Shown: piece by piece, positions 27,212 to 35,480 of the stretch
Numbering within the stretch: the first letter of the stretch is position 1
Layout: each line of letters starts with the position of its first letter
Origin: Salinispirillum marinum
GTDB lineage: Bacteria; Pseudomonadota; Gammaproteobacteria; Pseudomonadales; Natronospirillaceae
NCBI RefSeq assembly: GCF_042651565.1
Contig: NZ_JBHSDF010000003.1
Direction: 5' to 3' (one strand)
Length of the DNA stretch: 64,000 nucleotides
Made by a program: the position numbers and the translations under genes
Notes under the pieces: model-generated
The model's input: only the letters and a program-made list of their open reading frames with translations
Database searches by the model: none
What the model was told of the DNA's origin: nothing

Positions 27212-28677
27212 AACTTGTACATAACCTGCAGGCTTTTTGGGTGCGCATTTTCTCGTCGTTGTTCAGCCGCTTGCTGGCCGTCATTGTGCTGGCGGTCTAC
27301 GGTTCATTCGTCTTGGCCACAACGCTGTGGATTCAATACATCGAAACGGGCAAGCGCGACGATGCCCTCGCCAGCGTGCAAGACCTGGCCGTGTCCATGG
27401 CCCAAACCGTGCTGTATTTCGAGAGCCTGCCGAAAGAGTTCCAGCATATTATCGTGGATCAGCAGCGTAACTTGGGTGGCAGCCGCTTTTTTCTCAGCGT
27501 GAACAAAGAATTCGTTAACTACGAAACGGTGCGCGACAACCCCCTCAAGCGTGAATTGATCGACAACTACCACCGCACCTTTCGTGAACGCGTAGGGCAG
27601 CGCGTCGGTATTATTGATGTGGACTTTGCCTACCCTGATAAATTACGCGTCTTCACCAGTGGGGTGCTGTTTTCCGAACTGCCTTCGCGCTGGGTGCAAA
27701 ACAATTTGGTGATGAACCCACCGGCCCCGGTATTGGTGGCTCAGATGCGCATGCAAGATGGTGACTGGTTGTATCTGGCCAGCTTGATGCTACCGGACCC
27801 CTATGTGGTAGAAGGGTTTGAGGCGTACAACCCGGATCAACTGGCCTTTATCGCCATCCTGCTATTGGTGTTGATGATCTGCAGTTGGTTTATTGTGCGC
27901 TGGCTGACCCGGCCGTTGCGGCGCTTGTCACGGGCCGCCATGGCGTTGGGGCGCGATATCCACCAAGTCTCGGTGCCGGAGGTTGGCACCTATGAAGTGC
28001 GGGAAACTGCGCGGGCGTTCAACATCATGCAACGTCGTATCCTGACCTTTATCAACGACCGTGACCTCTTATTCTCGGCCATTTCGCACGACCTGAAAAC
28101 GCCCATTACCCGCCTGCGCTTGCGTGCCGAATTGCTGGACGACGACAGCGTACGAGAAAAAATCAACAAAGACCTGAACGAGCTGGAACAACTGGTGCAG
28201 GGTGCGCTGGATCTGGCACAAAGTACCGACCTGAACGAACCGACCAGCGAAGTGCCGATCCGTCCCATGTTGGAGGCCATTCAAGAAGAAGTCGCCGTAT
28301 TGCAGCGCCAAGTGAATCTGACCGTGCCCGACGATGCCCGCTTGTTCGCCAAGCCCATGGCGCTCAAGCGTTGCTTATCGAACCTGATTCACAATGCAGT
28401 ATTCTATGGCACCGAAGCGTGGGTTGAGGTAAGGGCCAGTGAACATGCCGTCACCTTTGTTATTTTGGACGATGGCCCCGGCGTACCGGAAAAAGAGTTA
28501 GAACACATTTTTGACCCCTTTGTACGGCTTGAAGGCTCGCGCAGCAGACACACCGGTGGCACCGGCTTGGGTATGACCATCGCGCGCAACATTGTGCACA
28601 GCCATGGTGGCGACATCTCCCTGCGCAATCGTATGGGCGCCGGGCTGGAAGTGTGTTTGGTGTTGCCACGCGAATAA
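27208..28677 (+). CDS. envZ: Osmosensor histidine kinase EnvZ
   Basis: A 489-residue membrane kinase. One TM helix lies near residues 18-38, a periplasmic domain follows, and a second TM lies at about 213-232 with a HAMP domain after it. The H-box is FSAISHDLKTPITRLRLRAE; the ATP-binding domain has NLIHNAVFYG, DDGPGVP and TGLGMTIA. The ATG at 27208 overlaps the ompR stop; a frame reaching back to 27190 was rejected because it lies inside ompR. Confidence 0.93.
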   Translation: MKLVHNLQAFWVRIFSSLFSRLLAVIVLAVYGSFVLATTLWIQYIETGKRDDALASVQDLAVSMAQTVLYFESLPKEFQHIIVDQQRNLGGSRFFLSVNKEFVNYETVRDNPLKRELIDNYHRTFRERVGQRVGIIDVDFAYPDKLRVFTSGVLFSELPSRWVQNNLVMNPPAPVLVAQMRMQDGDWLYLASLMLPDPYVVEGFEAYNPDQLAFIAILLLVLMICSWFIVRWLTRPLRRLSRAAMALGRDIHQVSVPEVGTYEVRETARAFNIMQRRILTFINDRDLLFSAISHDLKTPITRLRLRAELLDDDSVREKINKDLNELEQLVQGALDLAQSTDLNEPTSEVPIRPMLEAIQEEVAVLQRQVNLTVPDDARLFAKPMALKRCLSNLIHNAVFYGTEAWVEVRASEHAVTFVILDDGPGVPEKELEHIFDPFVRLEGSRSRHTGGTGLGMTIARNIVHSHGGDISLRNRMGAGLEVCLVLPRE

Positions 28678-28682
28678 CACGC

Positions 28683-28704
28683 AATGTAACAAGCTCGTTA
28701 CATT
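28683..28704. promoter_or_regulatory. Palindrome after envZ: operator or weak terminator
   Basis: A perfect 8-bp inverted repeat, AATGTAAC-AAGCTC-GTTACATT, starts 6 bp after the envZ stop. It could act as a weak terminator (only TTT follows) or as an operator, since the same TGTAAC-N6-GTTAC pattern precedes ompR. The remaining 210 bp up to the sugar-transporter gene show no clear promoter hexamers. Confidence 0.45.
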
Positions 28705-28887
28705 TGTGGCCAGGTGATCAAACAGCCGTAGAAGCCAGTATTTATGCCCATCGCTACGACTTCTTTGCGACCCTTAGGACGTCCCAATACCCCATAAACC
28801 GTTACACTCGGTTGCGCTAACTTACGTGTATTCCCGCCTGCAGCGCACTAGAGTTTGCTCGTCACGTATCCATGCGTGCCTTGTGAT

Positions 28888-28898
28888 AACAACAAAAA
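28888..28898 (+). promoter_or_regulatory. Candidate Hfq/Crc catabolite-activity motif
   Basis: AACAACAAAAA directly precedes the ribosome-binding site AAGAGGA (28901-28907) of the sugar-binding protein gene. It fits the AANAANAA pattern bound by Hfq with Crc in pseudomonads, and a crc gene is present in this window. Confidence 0.4.
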
Positions 28899-28916
28899 TG
28901 AAGAGGAAAGACTCTG

Positions 28917-30167
28917 ATGAATTTCAAAAAATCTTTATTAGGTGCTGCATTGGCAGCCTCTATGACCACGACCGCCGTTGCTGGGGAAGTTGAAGTACTG
29001 CACTGGTGGACATCGGGCGGTGAAGCCGCAGCCATCAGCGTATTGAAGCAGATGGTCGAAAGTGAAGGCCATTCGTGGAAAGACTTCGCGGTCGCCGGTG
29101 GCGGCGGTGAAAACGCCATGACGGTATTGCGTGCCCGTGCCGTATCTGGCAACCCGCCAGCGTCAGCCCAGATCAAAGGTCTGGAAATTCAAGAATGGGG
29201 TGACTTAGGTTTCCTCGCTTCTCTGGATTCTGTTGCCGGTGCAGAAGGTTGGGATGCCGCGTTGCCGCCTGTTGTTTCTGATGTCATGAAGCACGAAGGT
29301 TCTTATGTAGCCGTACCGGTAAACGTACACCGCGTTAACTGGATGTGGGTGAACCCCGAAGCCTTAGAGCGTGCAGGTGCGGCTGTACCGACCACCATGG
29401 CTGAGTTGTGGGAGACGGCCGACAAACTGAAAGCCGCTGGCATTATCCCGATTGCCCACGGTGGTCAGGCATGGCAAGACGCCACTACCTTTGAATCCAT
29501 TGCCTTGAGCGTGGGTGGTCCTGAGTTCTTCGAGCGTGCGTTCGTTCAACATGACCAGAGCGCCTTGAACAGCCCAACGATGGTGCGTGTGTTTGAAGAA
29601 TTCCGTAAAGTCGGTAACTACATTGATGCAGGTTCACCAGGCCGTGACTGGAACAACGCGACCGCCATGGTTATTCGTGGTGAAGCCGCTATTCAATTCA
29701 TGGGCGACTGGGCGAAAGGTGAATTCACCGCCGCCAACATGACCCCCGGTTCTGACTATCTGTGCCTGCCTTTCCCTGGTACGGCCGATGCGTTCACGTT
29801 CAACATCGACTCATTAGCGATGTTCTCACAACGCAACGCCGCCAATGTAGAAGCGCAACAAACTATGGCCCGTTTGGTACTGTCTCCTGAATTCCAAGAG
29901 ACCTTCAACCTGAACAAAGGCTCCATTCCTGTACGTTTGGACCAAGATATGTCGCCTTTTGACGAGTGTGCGGTGAACGCCATGAACACTTTCCAAGAGA
30001 CTTCGCAGTCTGGTTCTGGCTTGGTGCCTTCTATGGCACACGGGATGTCTACCACCTCTGCGGTCAGCGGTGCGATCTTTGACGTGGTCACCACGTTCTT
30101 CAACAGCAACCAGAGCGCGCAAGACGGTGCACGTCAGTTGGCTTCTGCCGTACGTGCTGCTCAGTAA
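28917..30167 (+). CDS. Sugar ABC transporter substrate-binding protein (GtsA-like)
   Basis: A 416-residue periplasmic protein. A signal peptide (residues 1-22, ending TTAVA) precedes EVEVLHWWTSGGEAAAIS, typical of the glucose/mannose-binding GtsA group. Late features such as SLAMFSQRNAAN and AQDGARQLASAVRAA support family 1 extracellular solute-binding proteins. It is the first gene of a four-gene importer with two permeases and an ATPase, and is likely the most highly expressed, given the hairpins that follow it. Glucose as substrate is inferred from similarity to Pseudomonas gtsABCD. Confidence 0.9.
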   Translation: MNFKKSLLGAALAASMTTTAVAGEVEVLHWWTSGGEAAAISVLKQMVESEGHSWKDFAVAGGGGENAMTVLRARAVSGNPPASAQIKGLEIQEWGDLGFLASLDSVAGAEGWDAALPPVVSDVMKHEGSYVAVPVNVHRVNWMWVNPEALERAGAAVPTTMAELWETADKLKAAGIIPIAHGGQAWQDATTFESIALSVGGPEFFERAFVQHDQSALNSPTMVRVFEEFRKVGNYIDAGSPGRDWNNATAMVIRGEAAIQFMGDWAKGEFTAANMTPGSDYLCLPFPGTADAFTFNIDSLAMFSQRNAANVEAQQTMARLVLSPEFQETFNLNKGSIPVRLDQDMSPFDECAVNAMNTFQETSQSGSGLVPSMAHGMSTTSAVSGAIFDVVTTFFNSNQSAQDGARQLASAVRAAQ

Positions 30168-30186
30168 GTCAATACGCGCTGTATCA

Positions 30187-30233
30187 GCCTGATCGATAGC
30201 GAGATCAGTGGGTGCCTCTACTCAGAGGCACCC
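30187..30233 (+). promoter_or_regulatory. Tandem hairpins between binding-protein and permease genes
   Basis: An imperfect stem around CTGATC/GATCAG (about 30189-30208) is followed by a perfect 10-bp stem, GGGTGCCTCT-ACTC-AGAGGCACCC at 30210-30233. No T-run follows, so it probably protects the upstream mRNA or partly terminates, giving more binding protein than permease. Confidence 0.65.
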
Positions 30234-30276
30234 TATGTTCAGGCTCTCAGCGATTCAAGACGACAGGATCAATTCC

Positions 30277-31218
30277 ATGACTCAATCTCTTTCTTCCAAG
30301 TCACCGACCGGCATCGAACGCCGCACTCGGTCCGTCAGTCTGGGAGACCGACTTGCCAGTTGGATACCCAAACTGGTCCTCTCGCCGACCTTCGTGATCA
30401 CCGTGATCTTTGTGTACGGCTTTGTGGCGTGGACAGCGATGCTGTCGTTCACCAATTCACGTATTTTGCCACGTTATGACTTCATCGGCTGGGACAACTA
30501 CGTGCGGTTGTTCGGCAATGAACGCTGGTTAGTCGCGCTGAAAAACCTCGGCATTTACGGCTTTTTATTCATTGCCATTTGTTTGGTGCTGGGTTTGGTC
30601 ATGGCTATTTTGCTGGATCAACGTATTCGTGCAGAAGGTGCCCTGCGCACCATCTATCTGTATCCCATGGCGCTGTCTTTTGTGGTCACGGGTACTATTT
30701 GGAAATGGATGCTCAACCCACAGGTTGGGTTAGAGCGCTTTATGATTGATCTCGGATGGGAAAGCTTCCGCTTCGACTGGATCGTCAACCCCGATTTCTC
30801 CATCTACACCGTGGTTATCGCTGCGGTGTGGCAGTCGTCCGGCTTTGTGATGGCCCTGTTTCTTGCCGGTTTGCGCGGCGTAGACGACAGCATCATCAAA
30901 GCGGCGCAAATAGACGGGGCATCGCGTATTACCGTGTATACCCGCATCATCATTCCGAGTTTACGGCCGGTATTTTTCAGCGCCTTTATTATGCTGGCGC
31001 ACATTGCGATTAAATCGTTTGACTTAGCCTTGGCCTTGACTGGCGGTGGCCCTGGCGTTAGCTCCGACTTACCGGCCATCTTTATGTTCCAGTTTTCGTT
31101 CAATCGCGGCCAAATGGGCGTCGGTGCATCCTCCGCCATGATCATGTTGCTCGGCATCATGGCCATCCTTGTGCCCTTCTTGTATTCCGAATTGCGGGTG
31201 AAAAAAGATGACCAATAA
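30277..31218 (+). CDS. Sugar ABC transporter permease (GtsB/MalF-like)
   Basis: A 313-residue inner-membrane permease with six TM helices. The EAA loop that contacts the ATPase is KAAQIDGASRITVYTRIIIP at about residues 208-227. The ATG at 30277 follows AGGA at 9 bp; the open frame upstream overlaps the hairpins and was not used. It overlaps the second permease gene by 11 bp. Confidence 0.92.
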   Translation: MTQSLSSKSPTGIERRTRSVSLGDRLASWIPKLVLSPTFVITVIFVYGFVAWTAMLSFTNSRILPRYDFIGWDNYVRLFGNERWLVALKNLGIYGFLFIAICLVLGLVMAILLDQRIRAEGALRTIYLYPMALSFVVTGTIWKWMLNPQVGLERFMIDLGWESFRFDWIVNPDFSIYTVVIAAVWQSSGFVMALFLAGLRGVDDSIIKAAQIDGASRITVYTRIIIPSLRPVFFSAFIMLAHIAIKSFDLALALTGGGPGVSSDLPAIFMFQFSFNRGQMGVGASSAMIMLLGIMAILVPFLYSELRVKKDDQ

Positions 31219-32098
31219 AACACCAAAATTCACCGACAAACGCTATGCCGACATTACGGGCCGAACCATTTTATACGCCGTACTGCTAATCATGGCACTG
31301 TATTACCTGATTCCCTTGGCATTGATGATCACCACGTCCTTTCGCTCGATGGATGAGATTCGCTTGAGCCAACTGATCGCTTGGCCCGAAACCTGGACCG
31401 CCGAAGCCTGGCGACTGGCGTGGAACGAGGCACAAATTGGAGCACGGTCTGAACGCGGTCTGAAGCCTTACTTCATCAACTCCATTTTGATGGTGGTGCC
31501 CGCAGTAACCATTTCGACCATTTTTGGCGCATTAAACGGTTATGTGCTGAGTTTCTGGAAATTCAAAGGCGCCAATCTGTTTTTCGGCTTGCTGCTGTTC
31601 GGTTGCTTCTTGCCGTTTCAGGCGATCTTGCTGCCCCAAGCCATGGTACTGGGCAAGCTGGGCATCAGCGGTTCGATTGTCGGTTTGGTGTTCACCCACG
31701 TGGTGTACGGCGTCGCCTTTACGACACTGTTCTTCCGTAACTATTACGTGACCCTACCGGGCGAACTGATCAAAGCGGCGCAACTCGACGGCGCGGGGTT
31801 CTGGCGCATTTTCTGGCGCATCATCCTGCCCCTATCCACCCCGATTTTGGTGGTCAGCGTGATTTGGCAGTTTACCCAGATTTGGAACGACTTCTTGTTT
31901 GGCGTAGCGTTTTCTGACCCGTCTTCCCAACCCGTAACGGTAGGTCTGAACAATCTGGTCAACAGCTCCACCGGCGAACGGCGCTATAACGTGGATATGG
32001 CGGGTGCCATTATCGCTGCCTTGCCCACACTCGCGGTTTATGTGATCGCTGGTAAGTATTTTGTACGGGGATTAACCGCGGGTTCCGTCAAGGGTTAG
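31208..32098 (+). CDS. Sugar ABC transporter permease (GtsC/MalG-like)
   Basis: A 296-residue permease, partner of the preceding one, with six TM helices and the EAA loop KAAQLDGAGFWRIFWRIILP near residue 192. It starts inside the end of the previous gene, so the two are translationally coupled. A hairpin separates it from the ATPase gene. Confidence 0.92.
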   Translation: MTNKTPKFTDKRYADITGRTILYAVLLIMALYYLIPLALMITTSFRSMDEIRLSQLIAWPETWTAEAWRLAWNEAQIGARSERGLKPYFINSILMVVPAVTISTIFGALNGYVLSFWKFKGANLFFGLLLFGCFLPFQAILLPQAMVLGKLGISGSIVGLVFTHVVYGVAFTTLFFRNYYVTLPGELIKAAQLDGAGFWRIFWRIILPLSTPILVVSVIWQFTQIWNDFLFGVAFSDPSSQPVTVGLNNLVNSSTGERRYNVDMAGAIIAALPTLAVYVIAGKYFVRGLTAGSVKG

Positions 32099-32100
32099 AA

Positions 32101-32138
32101 AGGAGCATCTAAAACCTACTGCGCTTTTAGAAGCTCCT
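32101..32138 (+). promoter_or_regulatory. Intra-operon hairpin before the ATPase gene
   Basis: A 14-bp stem with one mismatch (AGGAGCATCTAAAA against TTTTAGAAGCTCCT) and a 10-nt loop, followed by AAAAAAGAATTTTT. The delayed T-run suggests partial termination or attenuation between permease and ATPase genes. Confidence 0.55.
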
Positions 32139-32191
32139 AAAAAAGAATTTTTATCCGAATGGTGAAGCCGCTCGGCAAAGAGGATACACAG

Positions 32192-33301
32192 ATGGCTAGT
32201 TTAATTATTGATAACGTTAAAAAGTCCTTCGGTAGCACCGATATTCTGAAGGGCATTAGCATGGACATTCAAGACGGTGAATTCATCATCCTCGTCGGCC
32301 CGTCCGGCTGCGGTAAATCCACCCTGATGAACTGCATCGCCGGGTTGGAAGAAGTGACCAGCGGGCAAATTCGCATCGACGATCACGACATCACCCACGT
32401 TATGCCGAAGGACCGCGACATCGCCATGGTGTTCCAGTCTTACGCCCTGTACCCAAACATGAACGTGTACAAAAACATCGCTTTCGGTTTGGAAATTCGC
32501 AAGCTACCGAAGGACGAGATTGATGCCGAAGTACAACGCGTTGCCAAACTGCTGCAAATCGAGCATTTGTTGAAGCGCAAACCCGGCCAATTATCCGGTG
32601 GTCAGCGCCAGCGTGTGGCCATGGGCCGGGCCTTAGCACGTCACCCTAAGATCTACTTATTCGACGAACCCTTGTCGAATCTGGACGCCAAGCTACGCGT
32701 AGAAATGCGTACCGAAATTAAAAAATTGCACCAGCGTTTGGGCACCACCATTGTGTACGTCACGCACGACCAAATTGAAGCCATGACGCTGGCGAACCGC
32801 ATCGCCGTGATGAAAGACGGTCACGTACAGCAGTTTGGCACCCCGCAAGAAGTGTATGACAACCCCGCCAATTTGTTTGTAGCCGGGTTTATGGGCTCGC
32901 CCGCCATGAACTTCATCGAAGTGGACGTCGTCGAGCACCAAGGCACCCCCTGTGTCGCGCTTGAAGTCTCTGGCACCTTGCATCACCTGCCCATTCCAGA
33001 ACAAGAGCAAACCATTCGTCAGCGCGTCGGTGAGCGGGTAATTCTGGGTATTCGCCCAGAGCAGATCACCCATGTCGTGCCCTACGCCGAAGACCAACCG
33101 AACATGGTGAAATTCGACGGTAAAGTCGACGTCGTAGAACCGACCGGTGCAGATACGCTGGTACTGGTGAACATGAACGGCCAGGAAGTGAACTGCCGTG
33201 TGCACCCCACCGAGGCTGTACCGCCGGGCGACACCATGACTTTTTTAATGAACATGGGCAAAGCCGTCTTCTTTGACATTAAAACGGAAAACCGGATTTA
33301 G
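32192..33301 (+). CDS. Sugar ABC transporter ATPase (UgpC/MalK family)
   Basis: A 369-residue ATPase. Walker A is GPSGCGKST (residues 37-45), the signature LSGGQRQRVAMGRAL, Walker B IYLFDEPLSNLD, and the switch His is in VTHDQIEA. The C-terminal TOBE-like regulatory domain (about 240-369) has GIRPEQI. The ATG at 32192 follows GAGG at 9 bp; an upstream in-frame ATG at 32159 lacks a good site. MalK-type ATPases can serve several sugar importers. Confidence 0.93.
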   Translation: MASLIIDNVKKSFGSTDILKGISMDIQDGEFIILVGPSGCGKSTLMNCIAGLEEVTSGQIRIDDHDITHVMPKDRDIAMVFQSYALYPNMNVYKNIAFGLEIRKLPKDEIDAEVQRVAKLLQIEHLLKRKPGQLSGGQRQRVAMGRALARHPKIYLFDEPLSNLDAKLRVEMRTEIKKLHQRLGTTIVYVTHDQIEAMTLANRIAVMKDGHVQQFGTPQEVYDNPANLFVAGFMGSPAMNFIEVDVVEHQGTPCVALEVSGTLHHLPIPEQEQTIRQRVGERVILGIRPEQITHVVPYAEDQPNMVKFDGKVDVVEPTGADTLVLVNMNGQEVNCRVHPTEAVPPGDTMTFLMNMGKAVFFDIKTENRI

Positions 33302-33358
33302 AGTGTTGGTAAAAAAGCGTTAAACCTCGTTGATCGCTGGATAGTGGTAGCTGGTCTT

Positions 33359-33384
33359 ACGCACCCTTATGGGTGCGTTTTTTT
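33359..33384 (+). terminator. Intrinsic terminator of the sugar importer operon
   Basis: Perfect stem ACGCACCC-TTAT-GGGTGCGT followed by seven T. Confidence 0.9.
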
Positions 33385-33516
33385 ATGCAGATCAAACCGG
33401 CTTTTCCAATCTCGCCCATTTTTAGTCCATTTCGACGAAGTTAACCTTTGGCACTAGGCATTGTGGCCCTTAAGGTGTTAGCGTGCGCTTACTCATTAAC
33501 TGCTTAACGCCTAACC

Positions 33517-34437
33517 ATGTCATCCATCAATTATCTGCATTTGCTCTCCCAATATGAAACACACCGCGTTGCCATTCAGAGCCTCGTGGGGTCCATCATC
33601 AGCAGTTTCGCCACAATAAACCTGTTGGATGACTTTTCCGCACAGCGTGATGAACTCGCGCATCTCGCTAAGGCTTACCCTTTTGTGGAATTGATGTACA
33701 GCTTGGATGCCCAAGGCGTACAAATTCTGGACACGGCGTACAGCCCCAATGTCAGCGAACGGAACCGGCGGCGGCTCGGTCAAGGCAGCGACCGCAGCCA
33801 TCGACCTTATTTTGTTGCTGCTCGTGACCTTGCGGATGCCATTACGGTGACCGACCCTTATCTTTCCAGCGCGACTCAGTTGCCTGCCATTTCGGCGGTG
33901 CATCGGTTTTTGAACAGCGATGGCTCGGTGCTGGGTTATTTGGTGCTCAACATCAATCTGCAAAAAATGGTGGCTTACTTGAACGGCGACCGCCTGCGGC
34001 ACCGCTTTCATCCCGTGTTTCAGGCGGTGTATTCCATCATCGGCGGTTTATTATTAGTCGTTGCGGTGGTCCTTTTGGGTTCAGCATTGATTCAACTCGT
34101 TCAGCTCATGGGCGGCGATTTCAATGTGGTAACCCAGTCGTTCGGGGTGGTGGTATTGATTACCTTGGGCTTGGCGATTTTTGATTTGGGCAAAACCATC
34201 CTTGAAGAAGAAGTGTTTGTACACAAAGACATCCACCATCATGGCTCCACACGACGCACCATAACGCGCTTTATGTCGGCCATTTTGATTGCGGTGTCCA
34301 TTGAATCACTGTTGCTGATGTTTAAGTCGCTGCTGGGTGAGTCCTCCCAATTGCTGTACGCCGTGTGGATGTTACTGGCTTCCGTGGCCTTGTTGATCGG
34401 CCTGGGCATCTATCTGAAATTGAGCAAAGACGGCTGA
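33517..34437 (+). CDS. Membrane protein with extracytoplasmic PDC/Cache sensor domain
   Basis: A 306-residue protein. Residues 1-150 resemble a PDC/Cache sensor: a long helix, then YPFVELMYSLDAQGVQILDT, DRSHRPYF and GYLVLNINLQKM. Four hydrophobic segments follow at about 168-190, 208-225, 248-268 and 278-300. No kinase, cyclase or chemotaxis output domain is present, and the first helix is not clearly a TM segment. A membrane-linked sensor acting through a partner is inferred. No such partner is adjacent; the gene stands between the sugar importer and rarD. Confidence 0.75.
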   Translation: MSSINYLHLLSQYETHRVAIQSLVGSIISSFATINLLDDFSAQRDELAHLAKAYPFVELMYSLDAQGVQILDTAYSPNVSERNRRRLGQGSDRSHRPYFVAARDLADAITVTDPYLSSATQLPAISAVHRFLNSDGSVLGYLVLNINLQKMVAYLNGDRLRHRFHPVFQAVYSIIGGLLLVVAVVLLGSALIQLVQLMGGDFNVVTQSFGVVVLITLGLAIFDLGKTILEEEVFVHKDIHHHGSTRRTITRFMSAILIAVSIESLLLMFKSLLGESSQLLYAVWMLLASVALLIGLGIYLKLSKDG

Positions 34438-34458
34438 ACCAGACAACACATTAAACGA

Positions 34459-35349
34459 TCACAAGGCCGGAGCCGCCAGCCGTCGCTTCTGCCGGGCGCT
34501 GCGCCACAGGCCGAGCATAAAAATCACCATGGCCACCCAAATAATGGCAAAAGTGATCAACCGTTGTGGCGGGTATTCTTCATTCAGAATGAAAACCGCC
34601 GTCAGGAACTGCAATGTGGGGTTGATGTACATGATAAACCCCACCACCGTGAGGTCGAGCCGACGCGCGGCAGCTGCAAACAACAGTAAAGGCACTGCCG
34701 TCACCACGCCCGAAGCGGCCAACAGCAAGCTGGTGCGCAGGTCGCCGCCAAACGAAATGACCCCGCCAACGTCCACCTGCCATAACCACCACACCAGCGC
34801 TACCGGCAACAACACCAGGGCTTCTATGTTCAAGCCTTGCAAACTATCGACCGGTTGCTGTTTGCGCACCAAGCCATAAAAGCCAAAACTGCCTGCTAAA
34901 GCTAGGGATACCCAAGGCAACCGACCTAAGGCGATCAACTCAAACAACACGGCAATAGCCGCCAAAGCTCCAGCCACGGCTTGAAAACGGTTCATGGATT
35001 CCTTCAGCAGCACACGCCCGAGCAACAGGCTGACCAGAGGCGTCATAAAATAGCCTAAGCTGCTTTCCAGCACGCGGCCTACATTCACCGCCCATATGAA
35101 CACCAACCAGTTCAACCCGATCAGTACGCCCGACAGCAACAGCCACCCCATGGCTCGGCGGTTATGCAACAGGGTCATATACGAAGACCATCGGCGCATA
35201 ATTAAAATGACCAACAGCGTCGCCACAAAGGCCCAAATGATCCGCTGCACCAACACTTCCATCGGCGAGACATGCGACAGCAAGCTGAAAAAGAGCGGGA
35301 ATGAACCCCAAAGGAAATAGGCACTGAAGGCCAATACTAAGCCACGCAT
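34459..35349 (-). CDS. rarD: EamA family transporter RarD
   Basis: A 296-residue protein with ten TM helices, starting MRGLVLAFSAYFLWGSFPLF and containing NWLVFIWAVNVGRVLESSLG, both typical of RarD. RarD was first noted as a chloramphenicol-sensitivity gene; its physiological substrate is uncertain. It converges with the PDC sensor gene with 21 bp between. Confidence 0.9.
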   Translation of the reverse strand: MRGLVLAFSAYFLWGSFPLFFSLLSHVSPMEVLVQRIIWAFVATLLVILIMRRWSSYMTLLHNRRAMGWLLLSGVLIGLNWLVFIWAVNVGRVLESSLGYFMTPLVSLLLGRVLLKESMNRFQAVAGALAAIAVLFELIALGRLPWVSLALAGSFGFYGLVRKQQPVDSLQGLNIEALVLLPVALVWWLWQVDVGGVISFGGDLRTSLLLAASGVVTAVPLLLFAAAARRLDLTVVGFIMYINPTLQFLTAVFILNEEYPPQRLITFAIIWVAMVIFMLGLWRSARQKRRLAAPAL

Positions 35350-35441
35350 GAACGGTACTCGATAGGAAATAAGGTGAGACGATAGAGGCAGTCTACAAAG
35401 GCATTACCCAAGCGGTCAATGTGCCATGCCGTTCCTGCTTT

Positions 35442-35465
35442 TGTAGCCGTAGTCTACGGCTTACA
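35442..35465 (-). terminator. Candidate terminator after the CHASE2 cyclase gene
   Basis: An inverted repeat TGTAGCCGTA / TACGGCTTACA with a short loop, followed on the minus strand by a short A/C-rich run. It has no proper T-run, so termination may depend on Rho. Confidence 0.35.
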
Positions 35466-35480
35466 ACGCTCAATGCTTGC

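Noticed and set aside
32693..33205. 170-codon open frame opposite the sugar ABC ATPase
   Set aside because: His/Val/Phe-rich antisense product caused by the codon bias of the real gene.
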